Below the pieces are notes generated by a model. It did not search any database and was not told the origin of the DNA. It saw nothing but the letters and a program-made list of their open reading frames with translations. Of a stretch of DNA of 64,000 bases, positions 38,443 through 48,400 are shown piece by piece. The DNA lies in assembly GCF_016918015.1 (NCBI RefSeq), contig NZ_JAERMK010000004.1:1-64000 (forward strand), in the 5' to 3' direction. The position numbers and the translations under genes were made by a program. Origin of the DNA: Glycomyces sp. YM15 (GTDB taxonomy: Bacteria; Actinomycetota; Actinomycetes; Mycobacteriales; Micromonosporaceae). Each line of letters opens with the position of its first letter. Positions within the stretch are counted from its first letter, which is position 1.

Positions 38443-39309
38443 ATGACGACCACACAGGAACGGCCGACGGCCGATCTCCTCTCGACCCCCGAGACGACCG
38501 GGGCCCGGGCGGCGACGGTGCCGCCGAACCGCTCGCGCCTCCGGGCGATCCGCCGGCTCCTGCCGGCGGTCCCGATCCTCGCCGCCCTCGCGGCGTGGCA
38601 GCTGCTCACCCACCACGACGTGGTCGCATGGCTGCGATTCGACAAGCTGCCCGGCCCCGCGGAGGTCGGCGCCTCGATCCAGCTGCAACTGGAGACGCCG
38701 GTCTTCTACCGGCACGTCCTCGCCAGCCTGGGGCGCATCCTCACCGGCTTCGCGCTCGCCGGCGTGATCGGCGTACTGGTCGGGATCGCCATCGGACGGT
38801 CGAGAACGACCGCCGCATTGGTCCGGCCCCTGATCGAGGTGGCGCGACCGGTCCCGGCCATCGCGCTGGTCCCGATCGCCATCCTGCTCTTCCCGACCGG
38901 CGAACAGGGGATCGTGTTCATCACCGCTTTCGCGGCGTTCTTCCCGATCACGGTGGCGACGATCCACGCCATGAAGACACTCCCTCCGGTATGGACCGAC
39001 GCGGCCCGGACGCTCGGAGCGAACCGCTGGCAGGTGCTCGTGCACGTGGTCTTCCCCGGCGCGATGCCGTCCATCTTCTCCGGACTGTCAGTGAGCATGG
39101 GCGTCGCCTGGATCTGCGTCATCAGCGCCGAGATGATCTCCGGCCAGTTCGGCGTCGGCTACTGGACCTGGATGTCCTACTCGCTGCTCGACTACGCGGG
39201 CGTGGTCACCGGGATGCTCACCATCGGCCTGCTCGGCTTCACGACCTCGTGGGCGATCGAGCGGATCGGCCGCCGGGTCAACCGGTGGCTGCCAGGGGAG
39301 GGCATGTGA
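38443..39309 (+). CDS. SsuC/TauC-type ABC transporter permease
   Basis: 288 residues. A cytoplasmic N-terminal tail (about 1-40) and six helices, with the BPD_transp_1 pattern [28 protein letters not shown] and the EAA-type loop [30 protein letters not shown]. This is the nitrate/sulfonate/taurine class. It begins 24 bp after the binding protein and overlaps the ATPase start by 4 bp. Confidence 0.9.
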   Translation: MTTTQERPTADLLSTPETTGARAATVPPNRSRLRAIRRLLPAVPILAALAAWQLLTHHDVVAWLRFDKLPGPAEVGASIQLQLETPVFYRHVLASLGRILTGFALAGVIGVLVGIAIGRSRTTAALVRPLIEVARPVPAIALVPIAILLFPTGEQGIVFITAFAAFFPITVATIHAMKTLPPVWTDAARTLGANRWQVLVHVVFPGAMPSIFSGLSVSMGVAWICVISAEMISGQFGVGYWTWMSYSLLDYAGVVTGMLTIGLLGFTTSWAIERIGRRVNRWLPGEGM

Positions 39310-40079
39310 GCACCGCGATCGCGACCGGGGCCCGCGTCGAACTCCGCGACGTGCGCATCGACTACGCCGACGGCCCCGCGGCCGAAATCGACCTCGTCGT
39401 CGAACCCGGCGAGGTGGTCATCCTGCTGGGGCCCTCGGGCTGCGGCAAGTCGACCATCCTCCGCGCCCTCGCCGGCCTCCAGCCCGTCGCCGCAGGCGCG
39501 GCCCGCGTCGACGGCGAACCACACGACCATCCCGACACCAAGTGCGCCATGGTCTTCCAAGAAGACGCCCTGCTGCCGTGGCGGACCGCGCGGCGCAACG
39601 TCGAGTTCGCGCTCGCCATGCGCGGCGTGCCCCGCAGACAACGGCGCGGCATCGCCGCCGGCCTGCTCGACCAGGTGGGCCTCACCGGATTCGCCGACCA
39701 CCTGCCGCGGCGGCTCTCGGGCGGCATGCGCCAGCGCGTGCAGCTGGCCCGGACCTTGGCCGCCGAACCGCGAGTGCTGCTCATGGACGAGCCGTTCGGA
39801 GCGCTCGACGCCCAGACCCGCTTGGAGATGCAACGACTCCTCGTCTCGGTCTGGCGGCGCCACCGCACCACGATTCTGTTCGTGACCCACGACGTCGACG
39901 AGGCGCTCCTGCTGGGCGATCGGGTGGTCGTCCTGACCTCCCGCCCCGCCCGGGCGGCCCGCATCGTCGACGTGGCCCGCCCACGGCAGGCGGGCGCCCA
40001 GCTCGGGCCGGAGTTCGCCGGTCAGCGCCAGGAGATCCTCGCGCTACTCGGCCACTCCCCCGACCTCCCCCAGTCCTGA
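39306..40079 (+). CDS. SsuB/TauB-type ABC transporter ATPase
   Basis: 257 residues with all ABC motifs: Walker [11 protein letters not shown]-loop [13 protein letters not shown], signature [15 protein letters not shown], Walker [13 protein letters not shown] and switch histidine [12 protein letters not shown]. The start is the GTG at 39306, overlapping the permease stop (GTGA). Unlike the sugar importer at 20-23 kb, this importer carries its own ATPase, as nitrate/sulfonate-type systems do. Confidence 0.93.
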   Translation: MSTAIATGARVELRDVRIDYADGPAAEIDLVVEPGEVVILLGPSGCGKSTILRALAGLQPVAAGAARVDGEPHDHPDTKCAMVFQEDALLPWRTARRNVEFALAMRGVPRRQRRGIAAGLLDQVGLTGFADHLPRRLSGGMRQRVQLARTLAAEPRVLLMDEPFGALDAQTRLEMQRLLVSVWRRHRTTILFVTHDVDEALLLGDRVVVLTSRPARAARIVDVARPRQAGAQLGPEFAGQRQEILALLGHSPDLPQS

Positions 40080-40109
40080 CCCCAGAAGCCTTCAGGAAGG
40101 TTCCCTCCC

Positions 40110-40448
40110 ATGACCTTTGTCATCGGTTCCGCTTGCGTCGACGTGACGGACCGGGCCTGCGTCGAAGAATGCCCGGTCGACTGCATCTACATCGGAGCGC
40201 GCAGCGCCTACGTCAACCCCGACGAGTGCATCGACTGCAGCGCCTGCGAACCGGTCTGCCCGGTGGAGGCGATCCTGCCCGCCGACGACGTCCCCGACGA
40301 GGAGGCCGAGTTCATCGCCGACAACGCGCGGTTCTTCCACGAGCTGCTGCCGGGCCGAAGCGAACCGCTGGGCCGCGTCGGCGGGGCGAAGCGGATAGGC
40401 GAGATCGGCGTGGACACGCCCTTCATCGCCGGATACGAGGCGTCATGA
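40110..40448 (+). CDS. Ferredoxin, FdxA-like
   Basis: 112 residues. The N-terminal half has the seven-iron ferredoxin pattern: CVDVTDRACVEECPVDCIYIG followed by CIDCSACEPVCPVEAI, suggesting one [3Fe-4S] or variant cluster and one [4Fe-4S] cluster. An acidic C-terminal extension (DDVPDEEAEFIADNARFFHELL) is typical of actinobacterial FdxA. Its stop overlaps the korA start by 4 bp, so it is the probable electron acceptor of the KorAB enzyme. Confidence 0.9.
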   Translation: MTFVIGSACVDVTDRACVEECPVDCIYIGARSAYVNPDECIDCSACEPVCPVEAILPADDVPDEEAEFIADNARFFHELLPGRSEPLGRVGGAKRIGEIGVDTPFIAGYEAS

Positions 40449-42292
40449 CCACCATTGAGACCGACAAGGTGGTCGTCCGGTTCGCCGGGGACTCCGGCGA
40501 CGGGATGCAGCTGCTCGGAGACCGGTTCACCCACCAGACCGCCGCCTTCGGCAACGACCTGGCGACGCTGCCCGACTACCCGGCCGAGATCAGAGCTCCT
40601 CAAGGCACCGTCCATGGCGTGTCGTCGTTCCAGGTGCACTTCGCCGACACCGACATCCATACACCCGGCGACGCTCCTGACGTGCTGGTCGCGTTCAACC
40701 CGGCAGCGCTCAAAGCCAACATCGGGGACCTGCGGGCCGGAGCGGTGGTGATCTGCGACCCCGACGAGTTCACCAGACGCAACCTGGCCAAAGCCGGGTA
40801 CCCGACCGATCCGCTCGAAGACGGATCGCTCGACCACCTCACCGTGCATCGGGTCGCCATGGGCGCGATCACGCTCGGCGCCGTCGCACCTATCGGTTTG
40901 GGACGCAAGGACGCACTGCGGTCGCGCAACATGTTCGCCCTCGGACTGCTCTCGTGGATGTACGGCCGCCCGACCGCCGGCATCGAGGAAGCGCTGCAAG
41001 CGAAGTTCAAGAAGAAGCCCCAGGTCGCCGAGGCGAATGTGCTCGCGTTCCGCGCCGGCTGGAACTACGGCGAGACCACCGAGCTGTTCGCCACGACCTA
41101 CCGCGTCGCACCCGCGGCACTGCCCGCCGGCGAGTACCGCCAGGTCAGCGGGAACGCCGCCCTGGCACTCGGCATCCTCGCCGCGGGCTGGGTCGCCGAG
41201 ATGAAGGTCGTGCTCGGGACCTACCCCATCACCCCCGCCTCCGACATCCTCCACGAGCTCGCCCGACACAAGAACTTCGACCTGCTCACCATCCAGGCCG
41301 AAGACGAGATCGCCGCGATCGGCGCGGCCCTGGGAGCCTCGTTCGGCGGCGCGCTCGGCGTCACCACCACCTCCGGTCCGGGGATCGCCCTCAAATCCGA
41401 GACCATCGCCCTCGCGGTCATGACCGAACTGCCGCTGCTGATCGTCGACGTCCAGCGCGGCGGCCCCTCCACCGGGCTGCCGACCAAGACCGAGCAGGCC
41501 GACCTGCTGCAGGCGCGGTTCGGACGGCACGGCGAGTCGCCGGTACCGATCGTGGCACCTCGGTCCCCATCGGACTGCTTCGACGCCGCCGTCGAAGCGG
41601 CCAGGATCGCGGTCACCTACCGCACCCCGGTGCTGCTGCTCTCCGACGGCGCGCTGGCCAACGGCTCCGAGCCGTGGCTGCTGCCCGACGTAGCCGCACT
41701 GGCGCCGATCGACCCCGGTTTCGCGACCGGGCCCAACGCGACCGACGGCAGCGGCGACTACTGGCCCTACCTGCGCGACCGCGAGACGCTGGCGCGGTCC
41801 TGGGCGATCCCCGGGACGCCCGGCCTGCAGCACCGGATCGGCGGCTTGGAGAAGGCGGACCGGACCGGCGCCATCTCCTACGATCCGCAGAACCACGAGG
41901 TGATGGTCCGCACCCGGCAGGCGAAGATCGACGGCATCGCCGTGGCCGACCTCGACGTCGACGACCCGGACGCGAGCCGGCTGCTGGTACTCGGATGGGG
42001 ATCGACGTACGGCCCGATCCGGGCCGCGGTGCGCCGGCTGCGGTCCCAGGGTCACACCGTGGCGCAGGCGCATCTGCGTCACCTGTGCCCGTTCCCGGCC
42101 AACCTCGACGCCGTCCTCGCCTCCTACGACCGGGTGGTCGTCCCCGAGATGAACCTCGGCCAGCTCGCGCTGCTGCTCCGGGCCCGCGAGAAGACCGACA
42201 TCATCAGCCACACCAAGGTCACCGGGCAGCCGTTCAAAGCCGACGAACTCGAGGGCGTCCTGCTCGAACAGATGGAAGGGGTCCCGGCATGA
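40445..42292 (+). CDS. korA: 2-oxoacid:ferredoxin oxidoreductase, fused gamma-alpha subunit
   Basis: 615 residues. The gamma domain comes first (about 1-190: VVVRFAGDSGDGMQLLGDRF) and the alpha domain follows (about 215-615: GNAALALGILAAGWVAEMKVVLGTYPITPASDI, with the conserved YPITPAS motif and TTTSGPGIALKSE). This is the two-subunit type that decarboxylates 2-oxoglutarate or a related 2-oxoacid to its CoA ester while reducing ferredoxin. It overlaps the ferredoxin upstream and korB downstream by 4 bp each. Aerobic actinobacteria usually keep kor as a housekeeping gene; here it is embedded in the flavoprotein/importer operon, so a specialised 2-oxoacid substrate is possible. Confidence 0.93.
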   Translation: MTTIETDKVVVRFAGDSGDGMQLLGDRFTHQTAAFGNDLATLPDYPAEIRAPQGTVHGVSSFQVHFADTDIHTPGDAPDVLVAFNPAALKANIGDLRAGAVVICDPDEFTRRNLAKAGYPTDPLEDGSLDHLTVHRVAMGAITLGAVAPIGLGRKDALRSRNMFALGLLSWMYGRPTAGIEEALQAKFKKKPQVAEANVLAFRAGWNYGETTELFATTYRVAPAALPAGEYRQVSGNAALALGILAAGWVAEMKVVLGTYPITPASDILHELARHKNFDLLTIQAEDEIAAIGAALGASFGGALGVTTTSGPGIALKSETIALAVMTELPLLIVDVQRGGPSTGLPTKTEQADLLQARFGRHGESPVPIVAPRSPSDCFDAAVEAARIAVTYRTPVLLLSDGALANGSEPWLLPDVAALAPIDPGFATGPNATDGSGDYWPYLRDRETLARSWAIPGTPGLQHRIGGLEKADRTGAISYDPQNHEVMVRTRQAKIDGIAVADLDVDDPDASRLLVLGWGSTYGPIRAAVRRLRSQGHTVAQAHLRHLCPFPANLDAVLASYDRVVVPEMNLGQLALLLRAREKTDIISHTKVTGQPFKADELEGVLLEQMEGVPA

Positions 42293-43389
42293 CCGTGGTC
42301 GACATCGAAATGCCATCCGGAGGACGTTCGGGGACCGCGCTGGTCCCACGCGATCCGAACCCGCAGAAGGCCGCCGACTACCGGTCGGATCAGGAGGTCC
42401 GCTGGTGCCCCGGCTGCGGCGACTACGTCATCCTCAGCACCGTTCAGGCGATGCTCCCCGAGTTGGGGCTGCGCAGGGAGAACATCGTCTTCGTCTCCGG
42501 GATCGGCTGCTCGTCCCGGTTCCCGTACTACCTCGACACCTACGGCATGCACTCGATCCACGGCCGGGCGCCCGCGATCGCCACCGGTCTGGCGGTGGCG
42601 CGGCCGGACCTCTCCGTCTGGGTGATCACCGGCGACGGCGACGCCCTGTCGATCGGCGGCAACCACCTGATCCACGCGCTGCGCCGCAACGTGAACCTGA
42701 AGATCCTGCTGTTCAACAACCGCGTCTACGGGCTCACGAAGGGCCAGTACTCGCCGACGAGCGACAAGGGGATGGTGACGAAGTCGAGCCCGGCCGGTTC
42801 CCCCGACGCGCCGTTCAACCCCGTCTCGCTCGCGCTCGGGGCCGAGGCGACTTTCGTCGCGCGGGCGATGGACTCGGACCGGGAAGGGCTCACCGAAGTC
42901 CTCCGCGAAGCCGCCGAGCATCGGGGAACGGCGCTCGTGGAGATCTACCAGAACTGCCCGATCTTCAACGCCGGCGCCTTCGACACCCTGAAGGACCCGG
43001 AACAGGCGCTGCATCGGCTGATCCGCCTCCGCGCCGGGGAAGAGGTCGAACTCGGGCCGGTCGGCGACGACGGCCGGGCCACGCAGGTCGTGGTCCGCGA
43101 CCGGCGCGGGAGTCTGGCCGTGATGGCGCGCAGTGACGCCAACCCGGGGACGATCCTGGTCCACGACCCGGACGACGAGGACCCGTCCACGGCGTTCGCG
43201 CTCTCCCGACTCTCGACGCAGGACCTCTCGACCACCGTCACCGGCGTCTTCCGGAGCGTGTCTCGGCCCGCGTACGACGACGACGTCCGCGACCAGGCGG
43301 CCCTGGCCCGTGCAGCGCGGCCGCCGTCGATCGCCGATGTGATCGCCGGGCCCGAGACCTGGAACGTCCCCGAGAGGAGCGAGGCATGA
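42289..43389 (+). CDS. korB: 2-oxoacid:ferredoxin oxidoreductase, beta (TPP-binding) subunit
   Basis: 366 residues. The N-terminal WCPGCGDYVI supplies cluster cysteines, GIGCSSRFPYYLDTYGMHSIHGRAPAIATGLA follows, and the TPP/Mg motif GDGDALSIGGNHLIHALRRN...LLFNN is complete. GLTKGQYSPTSDKG is also characteristic of KorB. It starts at 42289 inside the korA stop and overlaps mrp by 4 bp. Together with KorA and the ferredoxin it forms a complete enzyme. Confidence 0.93.
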   Translation: MTVVDIEMPSGGRSGTALVPRDPNPQKAADYRSDQEVRWCPGCGDYVILSTVQAMLPELGLRRENIVFVSGIGCSSRFPYYLDTYGMHSIHGRAPAIATGLAVARPDLSVWVITGDGDALSIGGNHLIHALRRNVNLKILLFNNRVYGLTKGQYSPTSDKGMVTKSSPAGSPDAPFNPVSLALGAEATFVARAMDSDREGLTEVLREAAEHRGTALVEIYQNCPIFNAGAFDTLKDPEQALHRLIRLRAGEEVELGPVGDDGRATQVVVRDRRGSLAVMARSDANPGTILVHDPDDEDPSTAFALSRLSTQDLSTTVTGVFRSVSRPAYDDDVRDQAALARAARPPSIADVIAGPETWNVPERSEA

Positions 43390-44507
43390 GCAGTCTTCGA
43401 GATCGGATCGACGCGGCGCTGGAAACGGTCCACGACCCCGAGATCGGGCGGCCCATCACCGAACTGGGCATGGTCCGCGACGTCGCGCTCGACGGCGGAG
43501 CGGTCACGGTCACGGTGGCGCTCACCGTGTCAGGCTGTCCACTGCGGGAGAAGATCACCGGCGACGTGACCACCGCCGTGGAGCAGGTGGAGGGCGTGTC
43601 GTCGGTCGTGGTCGAACTGGACGTGATGACCGACGAGCAGCGGACCGACCTGCGGAAGCGGCTCAAGGGCGGAGGCGAGGAGCGAGCCGTCCCGTTCGCC
43701 GCCCGCGGCTCGCTGACCCGGGTCTACTGCATCGCATCGGCGAAGGGCGGGGTCGGGAAATCGAGCGTGACCGCGAACCTCGCCGCCGCCCTGGCGCTTC
43801 GCGGGCTCGCCGTCGGAGTGCTGGACGCGGACATCTACGGGCACTCGATCCCGCGAGCACTCGGCGTGCGGACCATGCCGATACAGGTGGAGCAGATGAT
43901 CATGCCGCCGATCGGACACGGCGTGAAGGTGATCTCGATGGGGATGTTCACGGAAGGGAACGCCGCCGTGCTCTGGCGGGGACCGATGCTGCACCGAGCC
44001 CTGGAGCAGTTCCTGGTCGACGTCTACTGGGGCGACCTCGACGTGCTGCTGGTCGACATGCCACCGGGGACCGGAGACGTCCAGATCACGCTCGCGCAGC
44101 TGCTTCCCAGCGCCGAGACCCTGGTGGTGACCACCCCGCACCTCTCCGCCGCCGAGGTCGCCGAACGCGCCGGCACAGTTGCATTGCAGACCAAGCAGCG
44201 GATCGTCGGGGTCATCGAGAACATGGCCTGGGCCGACCTGCCCACAGGGGACGTCTGGGAGCCCTTCGGATCAGGCGGCGGCGCTCAGGTGGCCGAGACC
44301 CTCACCACGACGCTCGGCTACGAGGTCCCACTACTGGGGCGGATCCCGATCGATCCGGGAATCGGCACCGGTGGCGACGAGGGCATCCCGCTCGTCCTGA
44401 AAGAAGACGGCGGTTCGGCGGCTTCGGTGCTCCAGTCGGTGGGCGCCTGGATCGCGGACCGCCCGAGAGGGCTGGCCGGCCGGCGGCTCGCACTGGACAT
44501 GGTCTGA
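43386..44507 (+). CDS. Mrp/ApbC-type Fe-S cluster carrier ATPase
   Basis: 373 residues. An N-terminal MIP18/DUF59 domain (about 1-85) with SGCP (Cys51) is followed by a MinD-like P-loop NTPase: deviant Walker A SAKGGVGKSS at 118-127, LDADIYGHSIPRALG, and LLVDMPPGTGDVQIT. The usual C-terminal CxxC that binds a bridging cluster is absent (ENMAWADLPTGDVWEPFGSGGG). Its location at the end of an operon rich in Fe-S enzymes suggests that it matures them. It is last in the run of overlapping genes. Confidence 0.9.
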   Translation: MSSLRDRIDAALETVHDPEIGRPITELGMVRDVALDGGAVTVTVALTVSGCPLREKITGDVTTAVEQVEGVSSVVVELDVMTDEQRTDLRKRLKGGGEERAVPFAARGSLTRVYCIASAKGGVGKSSVTANLAAALALRGLAVGVLDADIYGHSIPRALGVRTMPIQVEQMIMPPIGHGVKVISMGMFTEGNAAVLWRGPMLHRALEQFLVDVYWGDLDVLLVDMPPGTGDVQITLAQLLPSAETLVVTTPHLSAAEVAERAGTVALQTKQRIVGVIENMAWADLPTGDVWEPFGSGGGAQVAETLTTTLGYEVPLLGRIPIDPGIGTGGDEGIPLVLKEDGGSAASVLQSVGAWIADRPRGLAGRRLALDMV

Positions 44508-44773
44508 GAAGCTGTCGCTGAGCCTGCGCGCCAAGGCAACGGCAGATCGGGCGAGATCGAGGACCTCTATCGGGCGGAGGAGGGCGAGCGAGTGCGGCCG
44601 CGCTTCGGCAGGACCGCCCGCCCCTCCGCGTCCGGCTCATGACCGGGGACCGAAACGGAAACCGCACATGGCGACAGCGATCCCCATAGTCTGGGGCGGC
44701 GGGCGCCCGGCGAGGCATGAACGCCGGCGCGTCGCGGGAACCGACATGAAGGATCAATCGACCGGGGGCCGAC

Positions 44774-45163
44774 ATGGAGTACTGGACAACGATTCGACTG
44801 AGGAAGCCGTTCGTCGACACGGTGGACCTGGTCCGCGAAGCGTTGCAGGAGCAGGGCTTCGGTGTCCTCACTGAAATCGACGTGCGGGCGACCCTTCGCG
44901 AGAAGATCGGCGAGGAGACCGAAGACTACCTCATCCTCGGAGCGTGCAATCCAGTCCTGGCCTTTCAGGCTCTCGAGGTCGACCGGCGAATCGGGCTGTT
45001 GCTTCCCTGCAATGTCGTCGTCCGCGCCGACGGGAACGAGACCGTGGTCGAAGCGGTGGCGCCGCAGATCTTGGTCGACGTCACCGGCGAACCGGACCTC
45101 GCCCCGGTCGCGGCCGAGGCCGGCCGGCGCCTGCGCGCCGCGATTGAGGGCATGCGCCCCTGA
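44774..45163 (+). CDS. DUF302-family protein
   Basis: 129 residues. The pattern matches DUF302: RLRKPFVDTVDLVREALQEQGFGVLTEIDVRATLREKIGEE...YLILGACNPVLAFQALEVDRRIGLLLPCNVVVR. These small alpha/beta proteins are sometimes tied to sulfur or redox metabolism, and the conserved ACNP / PCN cysteines are present. The ATG at 44774 follows a purine-rich GGGGGCCGAC. It is 266 bp downstream of mrp and may be its own unit; the gap between them holds no clear gene. Confidence 0.85.
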   Translation: MEYWTTIRLRKPFVDTVDLVREALQEQGFGVLTEIDVRATLREKIGEETEDYLILGACNPVLAFQALEVDRRIGLLLPCNVVVRADGNETVVEAVAPQILVDVTGEPDLAPVAAEAGRRLRAAIEGMRP

Positions 45164-45496
45164 GCTGGAAGGACCGGTGCCTCTTCGCGGTCCTCCCCGG
45201 TGCCAGGGAACACGGCCGCGAACGCGATCATCACCGGCGGCTGCGCAGCATCGGAGCCCCATCGCCCGCTTCCGCACGCCTGCGAAACGATCATCATCCC
45301 GACGGCGACGAGCCATGTCGCGGACAGGAGCGGACGCGATTCCCCCAGCTTCGCCCCAGGACCCTCCACATCGATTGGAAGCCGTCCGGCGTCCGCGCGA
45401 CGATGTCGGCGGCTCTTGCGGCGAGGGCCGTGGGGACGGAAAGCACCGCCCCGCCCCGCTGAGACGAGTCGCGGGACGAGGCGGTGAGTGAGCGGG
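45164..45496. other. 333-bp gap, no supported gene
   Basis: Located between the DUF302 gene (plus) and the lyase gene (minus). On the minus strand a hydrophobic stretch (ATWLVAVGMMIVSQACGS...PPVMIAFAAVFPG) can be read in about 45190-45320. It resembles part of a membrane protein, but it has no sound start and runs antisense into the DUF302 gene, so I regard it as a possible remnant at most. No clear terminator hairpin. Confidence 0.35.
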
Positions 45497-48400
45497 TCAG
45501 CAGGCGCCGACCTCTTCCCAGACTCCCGCCATCCCGGGTTCCTGGTTGCGGGTCCACCACTCGGCACGCCAGCGCTTGCCATCGTGGACGGCCTCGGCGC
45601 CCTCCTCGTAGATCGCGGACGCGGTCCATTCGGTCAGCCGGTCACCGCCGCAGTACAGCGCGGTCCCGACTTCGGCCCAAGCCGAGTACGGCGACTCGCC
45701 CGGGACCTGGCCGCGCGTCCACCACTGGGCGACATAGACATCGCCTTCGTAGGCAACGCGCGCGCCGGCGGTGTACCTCGTCGTCTCGTCCCACTCGGGC
45801 ACGTTCCAGACCAGGCCGTCGATCGCCGCGTCGATCGCTTCGGCGGCGGCGTCCACTTCGGCTTGGCCGGCGTCGTCGGCCAAGTCCTCACCGGTCGCGA
45901 CGGCCGCGGCGAGTGCGGTCCACGAGTGCGCGGTCCAGTCGGCTTCGTCGAGGAGCTCGGCGCGGCCGAGGAGGAGGTCGACCAGCGTGCGGTCGACGGT
46001 GCGCTCGACGAACACGAGTTCGGCGACGTTGGCGAAGCCCGTGCTGGTCGAATACCGCAGGTAGCGGTAGGCGGTGCCGCTCTCGATGGCGACACTGCCC
46101 CATTCGGCCTTGGTCACTCCGGAGATCGTGGCGAGTGCGTCCCAGGTCGTCCCGTCGTTGGAACCCTGAATCTGGGCACCGTTCATGCGGAGGTGGTTCC
46201 CGGTGCGCGGCAGGTAGTTCACACCCGCGAGCGCGACTTCGCCCCCTTCACCGAGGTCGACCCGAACCCAGCCTGAGGCGCTGGTGGTGTCCGGAGAGGT
46301 GGTCGCGTCGCCGTCGAACGCGCGCCAGCCGTTCGCGGCGGCGTCGGCCTTGCCGTCCCAGGAGACGCTGGAGGCGGTCACGCCCGCGGCATCGGGTTCG
46401 ACCTCGGGGAAGAGCGAGGTCTGCGGCACGAGGAGATCCGCTGCGGCGAGGAGCTGGTTCAGCAGGGCCGTCCGGTCGGCGCCCTCCTCGGCGAGTGCGG
46501 CACGGATTCGCGCGACCTCCTCCTCATAGGTGTAGGCGCTGGCGCGCGTCGCCGTCGAGCTGTCGCGGACGCGGGACTCGAAATACGCGTCGTCGTAGGT
46601 GAAGTCGCCGTAGAACTCGACTTCGGCGAGGTTGCCGTTCCAAGCCCCGGCGTTGTAGATCCGGAAGTGCCGGAAGTGCTGGTCGCCCGCAGCGTCGCGT
46701 TGGAGCCACTTGCCTTGTGCGGCACCGGTCAGGACCTCGGTGAGATCGGTCCAGGACTGGCCGTCGTCGGAGCCTTGCACGATCGTGCCGTTGGCCCGGG
46801 TGGCGCAGCAGGCCCTCGGCAGGAAGTACACCTCGTCGAGGCGGACACTCGCGCCTTCACCGAAGTCGAGCGTGTAGTAGGAGCCGCTGCCGGTGTTCAG
46901 GTCCCCGGCCGTGGTGCCGTCACCGTCGAAGAGGAGGTAGCCGACCTCTTCGGCGCTGAGCCCGTTGCCGGGCCACTGCTTGTCGGAGGCGGTCACGGTG
47001 GCGAGAGCGGTGACGTCGACCCGGTGGTCGCGGTCGCCGCCGAGGAAGAGGGCGGTGCCGTCGGTGGTGCCGTAGAACGTCGGTCCGGGTCGGCCGTTGG
47101 CGTCGGTGTAGCCGATCTCGAGGGTGACCGGACCTGGTTCTGCGCCGTCCAGCGGGACGGACGCGGTCCAGGTGAGACCGTCCTCGGAGGATGCTTCGAC
47201 GACGTTTCCGGAGGCGGTGGCGGTGAGTGAGGCGAGCGGCTCCCTCGCGGTGACGGTGACATCGACGGTGTCGCCCACGGCGACCTTCCCGGCGACGGCC
47301 TGGTCGGAGGCGATCGAGGAGGCGGCGATCAGGTTGCCGATCTCGTGGCGGTCGCCCCATATGTGGAACTCGTTGACCTCGAACAGGTTTCGCACGATGC
47401 CGTACAGGACGTCGGGCTGGGGTTCGAGCATCTGGACCTTGATGTAGCGGAACTGGTCGTCCTGGAGCTCGGGGTCCACGTCCAGGGTGTTGAACTCCTG
47501 CGTGAACGCCGTGGTCCCCGGGGTGAGGCGGGTCCACTCGGTGCCGTCGTTCGATCCGAAGACGGCCGAGTTGGCGAGGCGGTCGGCGAAGATGTTGCTC
47601 TGGAAGCCGAACTTGCTCGCCGAGACCTTGAAGTCGGGCCCGAAGTCGATGGTGTGGGAGAGGTTCTGGGCCTGGCCGTACCAGGTGCCGGTCTGGTTGT
47701 TGCCGTCCACCCAGTTCCAGATGCTGGTGCCGGCGGTCGAGGAGGCCTCCAAACCCGGATAGTCGAGGCTGCCGTCCAGGGCGGATCGGGGCGAGACCAG
47801 TTGCAGCGCAGTCGTGGCGGCGCGGAGCTCGGCGAGGGCCGCGCCGAATTCGGTGTCGGTGCCCCTCTTCCTGAGTGCTTCGGCGGCGTCGTGGGCCGCG
47901 GTGAAAGCCTCCTCGGTGGCCTTGACGTAGAGGGCGTCGGGATCGTAGGCGTCCTCAGTGAGAGCGAGGGCCCCGGCCCGGTCGGCGGCGGCGTCCAGGG
48001 CGAGCCGCCGCGAGACGACGACAGTGCCGTCAGTGGCGGTGATCGTGACCGTGGCGGCGGCCTCGCCGGTCGGCGTCCAGGTGAGCTCCCCGGTCGCCGC
48101 GTCGAGTTCGGCGCCTTCGGGGAGTCCGGTGACGCTGTATGCGATCGGGTCGCCGCCGGTGTCGACGGCGGCGAGGTCGGCGGTGGCGGTGGCGCCGTCC
48201 CAGGCGATCACCCGGTCGGGTGCGTCGGCCGCGAACGACGGCGGGGTCAGCTCGACGGCGGCGTTGGTGTTGATGTGGTCCACGTCGACGGTCGCGCCGG
48301 TGGCCTCGATGAAGAGGATGTCGCCGATGGCGCGGTCGAGCATGACGTAGCGCCATGCCCCGCCGGTGTCGGGGACGATCACGTTGCGCGAGTCCAGTTT

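Noticed and set aside
36607-39045. 812-codon minus-strand open frame over the importer genes
   Set aside because: Antisense to ferredoxin, binding protein and permease genes with clear motifs; composition is that of a reverse-strand shadow.
45190-45320. Minus-strand hydrophobic stretch resembling a membrane-protein fragment
   Set aside because: No start codon context, interrupted by low-complexity sequence and antisense into the DUF302 gene; insufficient to call a pseudogene.
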